Assembly: GCA_002633005.1 (NCBI GenBank) | Contig: NMRA01000024.1 | Span: 1,414,780 to 1,478,779 of the forward strand | DNA: 64,000 nucleotides | Reading direction: 5' to 3' | Source of the DNA: Phoronis australis | Taxonomy: Eukaryota > Phoronida > Phoronidae | Shown: piece by piece, positions 50,301 to 63,476 of the stretch | Layout of the letters: the number at the start of each line of letters is the position of its first letter | Numbering within the stretch: the first letter of the stretch is position 1 | Position numbers and translations under genes: made by a program | Notes under the pieces: model-generated | The model's database searches: none | Told to the model about the DNA's origin: nothing | What the model saw: only the letters and a program-made list of their open reading frames with translations

Positions 50301-53300
50301 AACAACTCTGTTATGGAAGAGTACCTTAGACGTGTCTACACAGCCATTCTGAACAGTGCTGAGTTAGAGGCGTTACAAGCTGGAACGGGTAAGTCAATGT
50401 GCCTGTCAGTAAACTGAGCAGCGCCACCTGGAGTTTTAAAAACGAGTTGGATCACTGCCACAACTGATGGTCGTTTTCTGGATGGATTGGAAATTTTGTT
50501 GTATCTATTTTTGATGAGACATGCTGAAGTAATGTTCTACATTTCAACCTTGTCGAGAATTAGGCATTTAATCATTTGTTAACTTGTATTAGCATTAAGG
50601 AGGTAGAAAACAAATGCCTTCATTGGACATGACCTTTTCATGATCTCAAAAAATCCTGCAGATGAGAAGAATTTAATGTGGTTCAATCCATTTGTTCCAT
50701 GAAATGAGTTTAATTTTATGGATTAGTAATTGTCAATAATTTAGCTCTTATTGTCTATGGTAAAGAAGCTGCTATCCAGACTTAGTTTCATAATCAATGA
50801 TAAGATGTCTCCCTCAAGTTTTAACTGGGGGAATATGCTGCAGGTTGTAATCTTACCTACTGCTATGCATAAATAAATTCATCTCTAGTTTGTGATTGGT
50901 TAATTTGTGTAACAGTGTTGCACTTCATGTTACAGGCATCCTTCTGGTGCAGCAGGCCAAGTCAATCATGGCCATGATCCGAGCTACCACGAAAATCCGC
51001 AAGAAACTGTATAAATACAAAACTGAGGTAACATTTTAGATTATGGTAGTTCTTCTCACCTATTTAGCATAAAATATGCTGAACATGTGAAGTTTCATTT
51101 TGTCATATCTGTTGACTAAAATAAAGATTAGCTTTGTTTGCAATGTGTAGTAATGTCGAACAGCAACAGATGCTGATGGTAAATTTTTAATTATCTGAAG
51201 TAAGCACGTCAACCTTAGATAAATAAAAAGAAGGACTATTTTGGCGATTAATGTTGTGCATAATTAGTGAAGAATCGCCGCACTTTTTATTGTAAGATGA
51301 ACTTTCTGCGCATAACCACTGCTACTAATTAGCCAATATCGGACCACTAAATGACGAATAGCACATTTGTCACTTGTGGACTAGTTTCTTTTTGTTCTTT
51401 CAAGTTATTGGCCTTTTACAATGAAGGGATATTGAGGTGCTCCTTTGAATTAAGTTTAATGTGCCAGAAATTAGAGAAGGCATGACTCCAGTTTTTCTTC
51501 ACAAGTGCAGAAATGGTCTTGACAGAAAATGCTGAATGAAGTGACGGTCGGTATGCGTAGGATACATGATGACCTGAGACGGAATTTCTTCTTCCTATAT
51601 TTTGTCTACTCAGTTATGGATGATGCACAAGACAGCTTAAAGGTTAATTTAAAAAGTCTGTGCGATTATTTGTTGATAAAAAGCATGTTACGATTTAATA
51701 AGCAGCTTAGTATTTTAATGCCTTCTTTTAAGCAAGAAATGCTATTTCGAGCTTCAAAAGTGGTACCCTTATAATAATACAGGGGTGCTCTTCTCTTCAG
51801 CTGTCTTCAAGCTTTGAAGCCTTGAATCAATATAGGTGGCCCCGCTCTTCAGCTGTGTGCTGGAGAATTGCTGTTCTGTAGGATAGTTATCAATCAGTAC
51901 ACTTCTGTTAAATGACTGAACGCAGTGTTGTGGAAAGACATGGTGGATTTTTAACTGCAGTGTAGTAATTTCACCTGTTATGGTGGTGTGTGTGTGTATC
52001 TTGTGAAAACAATAATTCTCAGTATTTTTGTTTCGTCAGCTGATGCTACGGCTGCAGAAGGACTATCCTGTGAAGTCAAAGATAATACCTTGGATGAATG
52101 AACAATTAGAAGCTTTTGAGGTAGTGTGTCACAGTCTTTATGATCGTTTACTTTGTTCCAATAATCACAGTTGGTAGCAAAAGGTGAACATTGAACCTGC
52201 ATACATTTGAATTTCTTCGATTAAGTTGAATTTAATTGGTGTCGGTTCCTAACAATGTCTGAATCATAAATTACAATAAATATTATGTGGTTGAAAACTT
52301 TGAAATTTATTTCTTTGTGATTATTTAAAAAATCTTGTTTTATTTCATCTGCACGAAGTCTGGATAGAATTTGTTTTGTGTCATTTTCGTTTTACTTTGT
52401 GCCATTTTTCTTTGCCTTCATATCAGTTTGATTAAAATAAGGAAAAAGTTCATTATAAAAACAAATTGTGTCTTTCTAATATATTCAGGTTCACTTTCGG
52501 TATTATTTTATGGCCATTACCATTGATAACCCTTGCATGTTTTTTTGTAGGAGGATTTTCTTGCCCAGAACCTGTGGTCTGCTCATGAGGACTCTATCGC
52601 GCTGTGTCGAGAGCAGCGGCTCCACCAGGCAGTTTACTTCTTGTCCAGGGATCTCAACTTTATGAAGGAGGTTAGTAAAGTATTCTGTTACCAGGGTCAG
52701 TGCTTGTTGTCATAGGTGTCTTAGTTTTTTTAAAATTCATCTAGAAGCCCATGTTCTGTCCAAAAATTTCACTTGATTTAAACCCCTGCTAGCTATAAAC
52801 TGGTATCATTTCGTTCTTTGCTTTTAACTGAAAAATGGTTCCTGGACATGGAAATAGTTGACAGTTTGGCAATAGTCGCACATAACATGATCACATTTTG
52901 ACAACCAATTTGGTGCCCTTTATTCAGTGGCGAGAAATGGTTCTCAAATTGCATGCACGTTTTATCCGACTGTTGACGACAGCTCATTATTGCTTCTGAT
53001 CATAACGTATTCGTTTGTCAGCTTTCTTCAAAGCCAGAAATCACCTGTAATTAGACTAAGGAAAGATTTGAGACCATTGTCATTACAGCGAGTGATCTGT
53101 GTTGAAAGTTAGAGGTTTTCATGATGAAATCTTGGTGGTTACTTTAAAGGCAGTTCATCTTTGCTGATATTTCTCCAACTTGCAGTATGTGTTGTTCACA
53201 GGTTAATGGGTAGACTGTATATCTGTGCTTCCAAGCTCATAAACATCTCACCAGTGCACTGCTCTTGGGAGCACTGCACTGCCGCCAGCCGTGAGCTTGG

Positions 53301-56300
53301 AAGTTGCAAAAGGTACATTGTGACTTGGTGTTTAAATGAAAATTTGTCACCCAGATAGGCTAATGTGAAATAAATGTGTGAGCTTATGCATTAGGTATTT
53401 ATCAGGACTCCCTAGAAAATCTAATCATTGGTTTTTTGTCGGTGTTGTGTTGCCTGAAAGTGATAGTTGAGTTGTTAAAATTTTCTCACGTAGGCGTGAC
53501 TTTTTTATGTAACCCTTCTCATGATGGCATCCACTAAACAAGATTTTTGGAGTGCTTTTGTGGAAGCTCTCGTTGGCATCTCTTGAATTATATTGTTTCC
53601 TCCACAGAGGGAGCCTGTCCTTCGTAAAGAGCTGAGCAAGGCCAGACACGCTGCTCGTGTCTACACGCACTCGACACGAATATGGCTGCCGCGCAACTAC
53701 GTCATACGCAGGCACCTGTTCAGTGAGGCGACCATAATCCCAACGGTACTGAGTAACCTGCCGGCTGACAGGACGGCCAAGCGGAGAAGTCTCATTGACA
53801 CGGTAAGCTGTCGGGTATTGAAGACTTGATGGTGCCAATGAAGTATGGGTTCTCTGACTTCTTAGTAACAGCTTGTGAGCGTGTCATTTAACTGCCTGAC
53901 TGTGTTGCTTAGTAGCATCACCCAGTTAAGCAACTTCTGACTCCATCTAGTCTTCCATCATAATGATTGCAGTCTAATGTGAAAGGTACTTTGATAGCAA
54001 AACAAAGGTATCAAGAAAATGACACAAAAAGATGTTCTTTAATTTATCGTTTCATTTATCATTTTATTCGTTTTTCACAAAGTTTTTTAAAGTAATGTAA
54101 TTTTCATTTTATGCAGCTTTTTGAGATTTTCCTGTATATAGTAAAAGTGGAACACGTCTAAAAACAATTCCTAACAGTGGTTTGGAGAACAGTGCATAAA
54201 GTATTGTAGTATCTGAAAATTTCATATTTTGCATCTAATCAGCCATATTTGATATATATATGACATTCCAAAGTTAGCCAAATTTGGACATTTTTTAGTA
54301 AGGTCCTACACAGAACCTTAACTATCTCCCCGCAGTTTTATTCATGTTAGCCTCTGTTGGTTCTTGCTGTTGATATGAAGGTATGTCTGTCTTTTGCAGC
54401 CTTACTTCACTGTAGAGAAGTACACGGAACGCAAGACGTACAGCACATACCCCCTGTGGAGGTGGTGGAACTTCCTGCACAGAGCCTGGGCCTGGAGCTG
54501 GAACACTATGTTCTTCTTACTGGTTAGTGACTGTCGGAGTAGGTTGAAGGGTCTAAACCTTGTCTTGTTTGGTATATCACTGTCAAAGAATGGTTCATCC
54601 ACTAAAAGGAGAAGGATATTCCTGACCATTGGTTTCTTTAAATTATGTAATATTGAGGTTAACGTGCAGTGTCCATGAATTGTGGGATATTGAGACATCG
54701 GAGCAGATGAGACTCAATGAAATAAAATGTCCAGTCAGCAGGTGGTGGGATGGCTGAATGTCCTGTAAATCCCTGCTCTAGGTTGTGCCCTTATTCAGTT
54801 CTTGTCTGTCGGTAAAATGTCAATTGCGAAAGTCTCTATGGTGAGGAAATCTCACCCTTTGTCAGGTTATTCTTGACTTGAACATGAGGTTCATTTTGAG
54901 GTAGAGCAGTTGTTAGGTGGAGAGTGTTATATTTTGCCCTTGGTTCTGGTACTACTGAAGTATATGTGGGGGGGGGTTGTACTCTGGTGTTTAGATCCGT
55001 GTAAATAATAAATGGCTGATCAATATATGATTTTTGAAGGTTTTATTGCTTAAAAACCTACCAAGTAAATACATAGGGTGACATTATTCTGCACATTATA
55101 TGTTGGTATTGCTAAGTTTATATTAGGTGAAATTTGTATTCTGTACACTGAATGAAGTACTTAACATTTAGCTAAAAGACGACTTCCAATGTTGACAAAT
55201 CATGTCTATAAAGCAGTGCCACCTGTCTAACTTGTTTCTTTGAAGTTTTCACTGTTTTTAAAAAATGCGATATGTGTTAGTCTCTCTATGTGTTCAATAT
55301 ATTTTGTCTCTTCTTGCAGGTTGTGGTCCCCTGGTGCAGTCCTATAAGCCTGAGAGCTTTGCTGTCTTCTCAGGCTTTCATGCCCGACATTGAGCTTTCT
55401 CAAGACAACGTAAGATCTATGGTGTAGTTCTGTACACAATATTTGTTAAGAGTAAAAGCTAAGATTTTTGGCCATATATTTACAATAAATACAAGGCACA
55501 GGACCTCTTTGATAGATTTCAACTAAAAGTTAAAATAAACATTAATTACCGATCACCTGGCACCTTACTATGAAGAGTCATTGATTGAAGCAGTGTAGCT
55601 TAATGAGTTCTGCATTCCAATTGAACAAACAATACAATCGTCTCAAATTGAATGCAGACTGTCTTCAATCTGTAGTTGGTCATAGTGTTTAAGACTTGAT
55701 GCTGGACTCTTGGCAGTTACGACAAATGCATCATTTCGCTATGGTTGCTCGCAAAGTGTAAGCGAGGGCCTGGGGAACTATAATTAACATAAAAATGCAT
55801 ATTAAAGAATTGGTTAATCATATTTTCAGTTTAAAAAAACACCAAAAAGATTTTGGCCATCACCTTACAAAGTAACGTTGCTGAAGTTGTTATAGGTGAC
55901 AGGAAATGTTCATAATTATAGCATTTAGTAACATGCGCTTATAATAATTCAAGAACTCTGACTAATTGTCCAACCAGCGCATTCTCATTTATCCCTAGTT
56001 TCCAGGTTAACCATTGGAAATGAATATTTTTGCAATTTTATGTTTATTTCTTAGAACTTCTCACTCTCTTATATCTAAATTAGTGCATCGACCGAACAAT
56101 TGAAGAATATTTTGCAGTATTTATTGAATAAATCACTACTGCTAATCTTCAACAAAACTGGATTTGTTGTAATATCACACGTCTTCACGCTTTCTCCTTT
56201 TATAGTCAAATTAGCTCTGACAGAATATTGCAAATAATGTCTTATTGAGTAGTAATTGGTAGAAGATTTAATTTTTTCCGTTTAATTGGATGCTTGGTAT

Positions 56301-59300
56301 CTGGTGGTTCGTTGGGATGTGAATGTATTCAGTGCTGTGAGCCAGAGCATGAGAAAGTGGTAGTGCAGTTTGAATCATGAATATTATTGCTGACTCTTGC
56401 TATCTATGAGTAAAGTAGATATCTCGTCATAAGTCGCAAGTCAAAAATATTCCTATGCCCACCAGGGCTTGAAACTGTGACAGATTACAGAAGGTCCCAA
56501 ATTCAAGCTTCAGCTGCAACAGAAAACTTTTCCGACTTACAATTATGTGGTCACCTGGGTAGAGTTCGGTAACCCTAGGACCTCACTAAATTCTAGCTAA
56601 GATCATGTGTTCTCATTTATTATAAACTACACACGAATATCTCGCGTAATCTTGCAAAGTATCGTTTTTTAGCGAAGTTCAAGTGTTACTGAACTCTATC
56701 CTGATGTGACCATTTGACTTTGATGAGATAAATATACTTACGGTTAATTCTCCACTTTTTTGTACAAAAATATTTGCCAAAATTTGCAATTTTTTTCATT
56801 TTTTAAATATTTCAAATAATGGAAACTTTCCTAAACTTTTTAAACATTCTTTTCAAGAAATTCGGCAAATTGTAATTTCTCGTGTCGGCCATATTGTGTG
56901 CTAAGTAAGTGAAGTATTACTGCCGTACTTATACGAATCTTTAGCACGTCTAGTTTTTTGCCTTAGTTACAGGAGAAAGTTGAAAGTGAAAACAGAGACA
57001 TGATTCATGATCCAAGTTGTCAAAGTTTTGGTTTATTGGCATAAAACCACTGTCTTGTTGCTTACCAGTGCTACTCATGCATTGTGATGTTCATTTAGTG
57101 TATTGGTTGTATTGTCGATTAGTGACATTGCTTCTTGATGATGGTTTGCCAAAACGTTGGCAACTTGGATCATGAATCGCGTCTCACTTTTCATTTTCAA
57201 CTTTCTTCTGTTACATGAATCTTGTTTGAGTTCCTGCTGCAACAATGCTGTTTTCATTCAAACCTGTCATGGCTTAGACTTTGAATTGTCCTGATGCAAC
57301 CTAGTCAGTTCTCATACTACATAGTCATTTCCTTCTGTCACTCCGTAGGGTGCCTTATGCCCTCGACAGTCGTCACTAACCCACACACTTATATCACGCC
57401 TACGCAAACTGTGGCAGCACGTACGCAAGTCACGTGATCACTTTGAGTCACAGCCTGACAGAGGTATGTTACTAATCTGCATTTTTCAGTTAACTTTGTA
57501 CCATCGTCTTGTAATGTCAAGTGGTTCTTGTAATGAATGGCGATTTACTAGATGAAGTGGATTGCTACATAATTCAATTTAAGAAAATCAATATTTCTCT
57601 TTTTTGTGTCAAAATACGGTTACACGACAACCATATTCAAAGTACCATATTGCCGTCGTGATAACGTACTCTTGTTTATTAGCAGCAAAAATTAGCAGGA
57701 ATAACTATTAGAGCGACGTAACTCTAATTTAAGAATGGTTTCAACACTTCACTAACTTTCGTGTTCATCCATCTTAATTCTCTCTTATGATGGAAGACTT
57801 ATTATTTGATGATGAATTCGACTCCTGCCAATCTGTCATGACTGGGAATTCTAGGTCGTTTTGTCTAAACATTTTTGTCTGGTACTGTAATACTATGTAC
57901 TGAATCAATATTTAATGAAGGTCAGTTGAACTACCGCAGTGTAATTTATCCGTTTCCCCATAATGTGAAATGCAGTCTCCGTCCCTCACCAACTGCTATT
58001 GTATAGTCGTTTAGAGTGTTAATGTACTCGTGAGCAATTGTTTGTGAAACAAAACGAAAGAGCTGTTCTTCCGATAGCCCACTGGACTAGAGAGTCTTAA
58101 CGGTTGGCAGAAAGTCCCAGCTCAGAATAATGTTTTCAGACTTAACGATAGGTCATGTGATGCGACCAACATGTGACGTGTATGAAGACTTAGACTTTAG
58201 ACTAGTAATTCTTAACTTATTATGCGCCCACATATTTATATGTGGACGCATTATGCCGTCATCTCCGTCCGTCTGGGCGGCGTCCGCTGCTCTATCTCCA
58301 AAACCCTTTGACATACGTTCATGAAATTTGGAACATATATTCCATTCATGAATGGGACGGCATGTGCGAACTTTCGGACGGATCCGACTACCGGTGTGCC
58401 CCCTAGTGGCAATTTTAGTTTTTTACGCTTACCTTTGTATCTTCANTGTTAATGTACTCGTGAGTAATTGTTTGTGAAACAAAACGAAAGAGCTGTTCTT
58501 CCGATAGCCCACTGGACTAGAGAGTCTTAACGGTTGGCAGAAAGTCCCAGCTCAGAATAATGTTTTCAGACTTAACGATAGGTCATGTGATGCGACCAAC
58601 ATGTGAGGTGTATGAAGACTTAGACTTTAGACTAGTAATTCTTAACTTATAATGGTTAGTAGTAGTTCTAGAGAAAACAAATGAATAGTCCAGAAATGAG
58701 CTCTGGTTTGTGAGAAGATAACACAGTGAATTATCATGCTAGAGCAATTGGTGAGGGAGGAATATTAGCACTCCGTACTTACAGCATAACACATTCAAGG
58801 CCTATTGATACCTGATGTATTTGCAACTCTTCTAGGGTTTCTTGGTAAGAGTTTGACTCGCCACTTCAACCGGATATGGAATTACGTGATCAAGGGAGTG
58901 CTAGGCAGTGCAGCCATTGTGCTGCTAATGCCCCCTGCAGTCATCGTCACTTGTCTGGCGTCACTGGCTGCAGGGTTGACGGCCCCTGTCTGGGTTCCTG
59001 CGGCTACGGTGCTGTTTTCCTTCGGAGCTGCCATGGTTTATGACTTTGAGCACTCAGGTGATTGTAATAGAGAGGTTGAGGTTACAGCCTACTCATATTA
59101 TTAACAGCTTAGCACATTTCCTGGTATTATAATGCCGGCAAATTTCCACTACTGTACTGTGGGATGTATTAAATGCTCTGTGATAAAGGCAAATTTATTG
59201 AGAAATCAATGGATTAACAAGGACATCATGTTGCATCTGTTCCCCATTACAAAGAAATATCTGTGATAAAGCCGGTGGCTGCGTGCTATAAATCGGGAGA

Positions 59301-62300
59301 ATTCCGGTCTCAGCCAGTGTCAAAAAGCTAAAGAAGTTAAATCCTCAACAAACTTGATTGTAAGGTAATACATGGGAATCCCGGCCAGACCCTTGTCTGT
59401 CAAAATTTGTAATGAATTGCAGGCCTGTTACTGGTTTGCCTATGCTTTGATCAACTTGTTTACCTTTGTGCAGATGACGGAAACAGAATTTTGGTGCTGT
59501 TTGAAGCTATTATCTGGAACCTGTTAATGCAAGGTGTTCTCCAGCCTGTGTGTGCGCTTCTGGCCGGTGTCGTGTGCTGCCCCCTGGCATCATTGTCTGT
59601 AATCTTGTGTAAGTATCTGGGAATCTGACTTCCTAAAACTGCTTTGTGTTTTGTACTGTAGCACTGATTATCAGCTGGTACTGGGGTATGTACAAAGAAT
59701 TTTTTCGACGTTTGAACTGAACAATCTTCTCACTTATGTCTTTAACTTTTACGGATACTGTAGCAACTGATAATTGCCCTGTTATGCACATGGTCTCATG
59801 GAGTCCATTATGACTGATTTATTTCCCTGAACTAGGTGAGACTCTGGCACAAACTAAAGTTACACTTTCTACTCTTTTTAAATTACCAGCCTCTCCTAGT
59901 CACATGGCATTCATACAAGAGGTCGACATGCCTGGCACCTAGTACTCGGTGTACCTGAGCCATTCCGCAAATTGTTTTTCTTGAGTTGCATGAGCTCACG
60001 TTGCTCTACTTTGCACGCTTGTTGAGGAACATTGGACGTGCACAAAACACCTGAGCAAAAGCACGAGAGCCCCGTTATGGTTCTTTGTGAAGGAAGTTTT
60101 CAAGTCTGCCCGTCTCCTTTAAGAATACAAGCGGACTAATGCACTTCGATGCACGTGTAGAATTTTAATCTGCATTTTGTTTCACTGGGTTTATCGTCAT
60201 TTCAGTTGGCCTTTTGCGGCGAGGGGGTCGAGGCTTTTGGGATACACTCATGTTCTACGCTGTCGTCAAGCCGCGTGGGAGAGTCCCTGCCAGTGATGGT
60301 TTTGTCGCCCGAAGGACTGTGGGCCCAGGTCTTGCCTCCAACTATTTCTTTCAAGTAGGTTCAGATTCTGATACTTTTGAGTAGCTGTGGATTGTTAAAT
60401 GTAGTCAGTTTTCGAAATGCAAGTCTTTTGGAACCGATCGTCAGTTTTTAAGACTGAAATATTCCTCTGTAGTTTAATAGCCCTTTCATAATAAATGATG
60501 TGACTTTAGCCCTGTATTATTTTCGAAAATAAACCTCAGTGCCATGTTGCGATTTTCTTTGATGGATGCACTCTTTTATTGGACTGGATACTAAACCCCC
60601 GTTTTGATGATTTCCACCAATTCTCAATATTTCTGTCACCTGCTGATGCGTCGCTGGCGTCAACCTTCCAAGTTAAAGGCAGAAATCAACTAAGAACTCA
60701 TACTCCTTAAGTCATAGATTGGACATTATGGTCCTTAGTGGGTGGTCTTTTCCAACAGTTGTCGTGTAATTCGCTAAAAGCGTAGGTCACTCTTGCCCGT
60801 TTAACAGACTTTGAATTTCAAACGAGTTTTCAAATTTTCCTCCAAACTTTTTTGAAGGTTATCAAGGATTACAGAGGGTTATTTTGTTTCAAAGTACTGG
60901 ATGAGAAAGTCATTTTTAAAGTATCTATTGATAGGTCAAAAACCGGGTCTGTTATGCTTTTAATGCTGTTAAGTTCAAAGCACATAAAATTAGTATTTGT
61001 GATTATTACACGTCCAGCATAAAATATTTTTAGATTTCACTACTAAAGTCTAATCGGAATTGATTTCTGCGTTTCAAAAGAACTAGTCAATGGTTTATAC
61101 TGCACTAATAATTCAGTAATTCAGAATTCACGAACGAATGATTTATGCTACAACAGTTATTTATGCAGTGTATTATGGGAAGTTGTCGGTGCATCAAAAC
61201 TGACGGCTGCCGACGTCTCATAGAAAATAATATCTCTTGCACATTGCTCATTAGGGTTTAATGTACAAGTTTGTGTATTTGGGTTACTAGTAAGATGTCA
61301 AATTTGAAGTGAATTGGACAAAGAGTTGGACGTTTCATTTTCTAGTTTGAAGATGTTATCGCCTACTAATCTCTCTTCTGATGCGTACGCATGCTTTTCA
61401 GGGATCCATGAAAACTTAAAGCAATTGGTTTCAGCCATGTATTGATGTTTGGTACACATTTACTGTACACGCATTGTAGATCCGACCAGAGCAAGCTCTG
61501 GCTGCTCTTGAGGCCCAGATGGAGCTAATGGAGTTGGACGCATGGAAGGCAATGGTGGACAAAACTATTGTGCAGCCACAGCTCAAATATCAGTGAGTTG
61601 ATGTTGTGTTCACGCAACGAAGCATTGCAAACAACTGCGATTCTTATTTGATCTAAATTTTGTAAGAGTAAAGTGGGTGGGAAAGATTGTTGTCTGGCTG
61701 TGGTTATCACCGACGCTTGTCTTTGTTCCTTTATCCCTCCCCCCAAAATTGAAGACAATCGTAAAAGTCCATGTGCATTCATAACCACAGTCATTGTGTG
61801 ACGGGACGTTCGTAACTTTACGCTTATTGTTATTCTTATTTAGTTGCAAATGTTCAGCTATTCTTATGCTAATGTCTTTGTTGCATCTCAGTGCGCCTTT
61901 GTTACATGGGCATGCGACTGTAGGTGTCGGGCACTTCGCTAGCGACAGGCTTAGGAGAAGGGTGTTTCCTTCCTTTGCCTACATGAAATTGATTGTTATC
62001 ATGTGTGACTGAACTGAACGTATGCCTGATGAGGTGAAATACACATTTTTGATGCTCAGTGGAGACTTGCTCTGTTACAGTTGTAAACCCAACAGGTAAG
62101 AAACATTCATAGTTGGAGTATGAAATGCAACACTTGATCACCTTGAGGTGCCCTGCTTTTGTTTTACAGGTGGTTTGTAAACCAGCACTTCAAGCCATTT
62201 TCTGCTACGATAAGCAATGAAAACGTCTACAAAGATCTCGTAATTGAAACTGAAGATTTGCAGAAGAAGTTGGGCTCTGCTGTACATAAGTAAGTGGTTC

Positions 62301-63476
62301 AGCGATTCCTTTGTAAGAGCACTTTCTATTTTGTACTTCATTGATAAATGCTTCATGGTGTTGTTCCCATGTGCTTCAGTATACTTATATTTAACTGTGT
62401 GGTGGCTGGCATCTAGAGTCATGCCTACTAGATTCTGCCCTTGGTTCAATTATATTTTCAGGGAACTATAACCTGTTTTCAGGAAGTCAAAATTTCCACG
62501 AAATGGAAAGGTTTGTCCAAACCCATGTTTTTCAGCTAGACAGAGGATTTTGTATTGTACTACTATTTTTAGCTAACATTATGTTTATCAGGTCTGAAAC
62601 TTTAGTCTGTTACTTAGTACTAATAAGTACTAATTAATAATTTCATCTATTTTAATTTCTTTTTTAGTCCCTTTAATTTCTTTTTTTTTAGTCGGCGACA
62701 AAAACTCAGCAGTACTGGCCTCAAGGACGCCACCTTGAAGAAAAAAATTAAACTTCCCAGTAAAGATCTCAAATTGATCTTGCTCTACGCAAGCAAGATG
62801 GTGGAGCACTTCTTTCCTCAACATGTGATTGGTCGACTCAAAGTCTCAGAGCAACAGTTCTGGGAAGAGAGGCAACTTGAGCTTGGAGACTGGATGGGTA
62901 TTTAAGTATTTTTCACTAATTGGTCCTTATTAATTATGTCAAATTTGATCATTTCAAATGTTCGAAATTGTCATTCTTAGAGTGATAATTTTTATTTACT
63001 TAATTTACAATTACTGCAATGATAGTAATGTTAACTTTGCAAAATTGTTAACTTTTGTGCTTCACGTGACAAAACGTTTGAAATAGTTTACCAGGAGATT
63101 CAAAAGCATGGTGTAAAATGATTTGCTGCTGTGACAACAGACAAAGGGGCAAACTTATAAAGTAAAATTGTTGCTGTTAAGTTGCTAGTATTCTATAGAA
63201 AAGGAGCAAAAACCTCTTGGAAAGGCAAGATTGTTATTGCAGAAATGTCATTTCACATTTTTCAAGACCTTGCATTAAACTGTACTCATGAGCTGTACAA
63301 TGACAAGATGCGTGTGTCACTTATAGTTTGGAAACATTTACATGACATTAGTTGTTACCGCTGTTTGCAAAACGTTTCTCTCTGTTGCAGGTTTGGCCAG
63401 CAAACTTTTTGAAGAAATATTTTCTCCTGGCTTTCTGGTTCCACTGGAGACAACAGATGTCAGTTTTCACCTAGAG
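38370..63476 (+). CDS. Large conserved-looking multi-exon membrane protein, family not recognised (3' incomplete)
   Basis: Twenty-five coding exons traced by open frame, GT/AG sites and phase: 38370-38399, 40749-40826, 43345-43472, 44770-44875, 45304-45421, 45828-45925, 46883-46963, 48268-48361, 49849-49953, 50266-50388, 50936-51027, 51526-51642, 52040-52120, 52551-52670, 53608-53802, 54400-54522, 55320-55409, 57349-57463, 58836-59057, 59474-59608, 60206-60354, 61480-61592, 62170-62289, 62692-62897, 63391-63476. Every junction keeps one reading frame, giving 975 residues with no stop, and the last donor (CTAGAG|GTGAGG) shows the gene continues past the window. Layout: residues 1-520 are soluble and charged; hydrophobic segments follow at about 548-570, 640-700 (two or three) and 710-750 (two); the rest is basic and helical. 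I do not recognise a domain and assign no function. The start (MDTEVDQEPE) is the least certain part: a TAG acceptor at 38351-38353 suggests an upstream UTR or coding exon. Confidence 0.82.
38590..39960. repeat. Diverged copy of the 8600-9330 sequence
   Basis: Shared blocks in the same order: TGACC.AGAGAG, TGCTCTCCCGAGGTC, TTCTTATTAGAT.AG.TT.TTCTT.CCTG, and the segment near 39715-39905 matching 9070-9240. Together with 37740-37920 (matching 7290-7480), this shows that a multi-kilobase dispersed repeat or segmental copy underlies both regions. The gap-39157 overlap duplicates part of it. Confidence 0.55.
39157..39157. other. Single-N assembly gap in intron 1 of the large gene
   Basis: 38672-39156 and 39158-39642 are the same 485 bp with about five differences by eye. 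The overlap lies in an intron and does not affect coding sequence. Confidence 0.9.
58221..58445. mobile_element. Partial allele-specific insertion starting with a short hairpin
   Basis: It begins TATGCGCCCACATATTTATA and contains a near-palindrome TGCGCCCACATA...TATGTGGACGCA at 58223-58250. It is truncated by the N at 58446. Absence from the other allele suggests a recent transposable-element insertion. The family is not identified. Confidence 0.55.
58446..58446. other. Single-N assembly gap
   Basis: Right side restarts at the equivalent of 58017. Confidence 0.9.
60206..63476 (+). other. Exons 21-25: C-terminal part seen of the unrecognised gene
   Basis: Residues 750-975. Exon 21 starts Gly/Arg-rich (LLRRGGRGFWDTLMFYAV) and includes VKPRGRVPASDGFVARRT. 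Exon 22 is an acidic/Ala helix (EQALAALEAQMELMELDAW). Exon 23 has WFVNQHFKPFSATISNE. Exon 24 is lysine-rich, then KLILLYASKMVEHFFPQHV. Exon 25 ends FLVPLETTDVSFHLE at an intact donor. No stop codon or downstream exon was identified in 63477-64000. Confidence 0.75.
60640..60955 (-). repeat. Inverted copy of the dispersed repeat at 7125-7420
   Basis: Read on the minus strand, this intronic stretch follows 7125-7420 in order: GGTTTTTGACCTATCAATAGATAC, CTTTGAAACAAAATAA, GTCTGTTAAACGGGCAAGAGTGAC, GCTTTTAGCGAATTACAC and CTTGGAAGGTTGACGCCAG. The copy at 13920-14210 (other allele) matches too. It is a repeat family member in the intron between exons 21 and 22. Confidence 0.7.

Larger units (their letters stand above)
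38370..53802 (+). other. Exons 1-15: soluble N-terminal half of the unrecognised gene
   Basis: Residues 1-522. Readable blocks include FPLETDSLDDVSRELML (exon 2), HLFKAPNFDELEEVAIG (exon 3), HFPGQVHRWRLTQLLQKG (exon 4), WNDFCEYIKDKCSMLVM (exon 7), PSVPYLYQTPNGQDIDLRLL (exon 8), a basic helical stretch RATTKIRKKLYKYKTE (exon 11), FLAQNLWSAHEDSIALCREQ (exon 14) and RIWLPRNYVIRRHLFSEAT (exon 15). The YQTPNGQDIDLRLLNK block has the look of a substrate-handling or interaction strand-turn, but that is only an impression. Introns of 0.3-2.5 kb hold AT-rich sequence. The intron before exon 15 carries a diverged copy (about 52865-52965) of the 94-bp palindrome. Small open frames inside introns are not supported. 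Confidence 0.75.
58017..58650. repeat. Allelic overlap at gap 58446 with an allele-specific insertion
   Basis: 58017-58220 equals 58447-58650. The left copy then carries 58221-58445, which the right copy lacks. All of it lies in the intron between exons 18 and 19 of the large gene. Confidence 0.8.
54400..59608 (+). other. Exons 16-20: membrane-spanning part of the unrecognised gene
   Basis: Residues 523-750. Exon 16 is aromatic and Trp-rich (YPLWRWWNFLHRAWAWSWN) and leads into a hydrophobic span shared with exon 17 (MFFLLVVVPWC). Exon 18 is a short hydrophilic linker. Exon 19 has an amphipathic lead (RHFNRIWNYVIKGVLGS) and then AAIVLLMPPAVIVTCLASLA and a second span ending AAMVYDFEH. Exon 20 has FEAIIWNLLMQGVLQPVCAL and a further span ending at residue 750. 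The long intron 55410-57348 and the intron containing gap 58446 hold no other gene that I can see. Confidence 0.75.
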
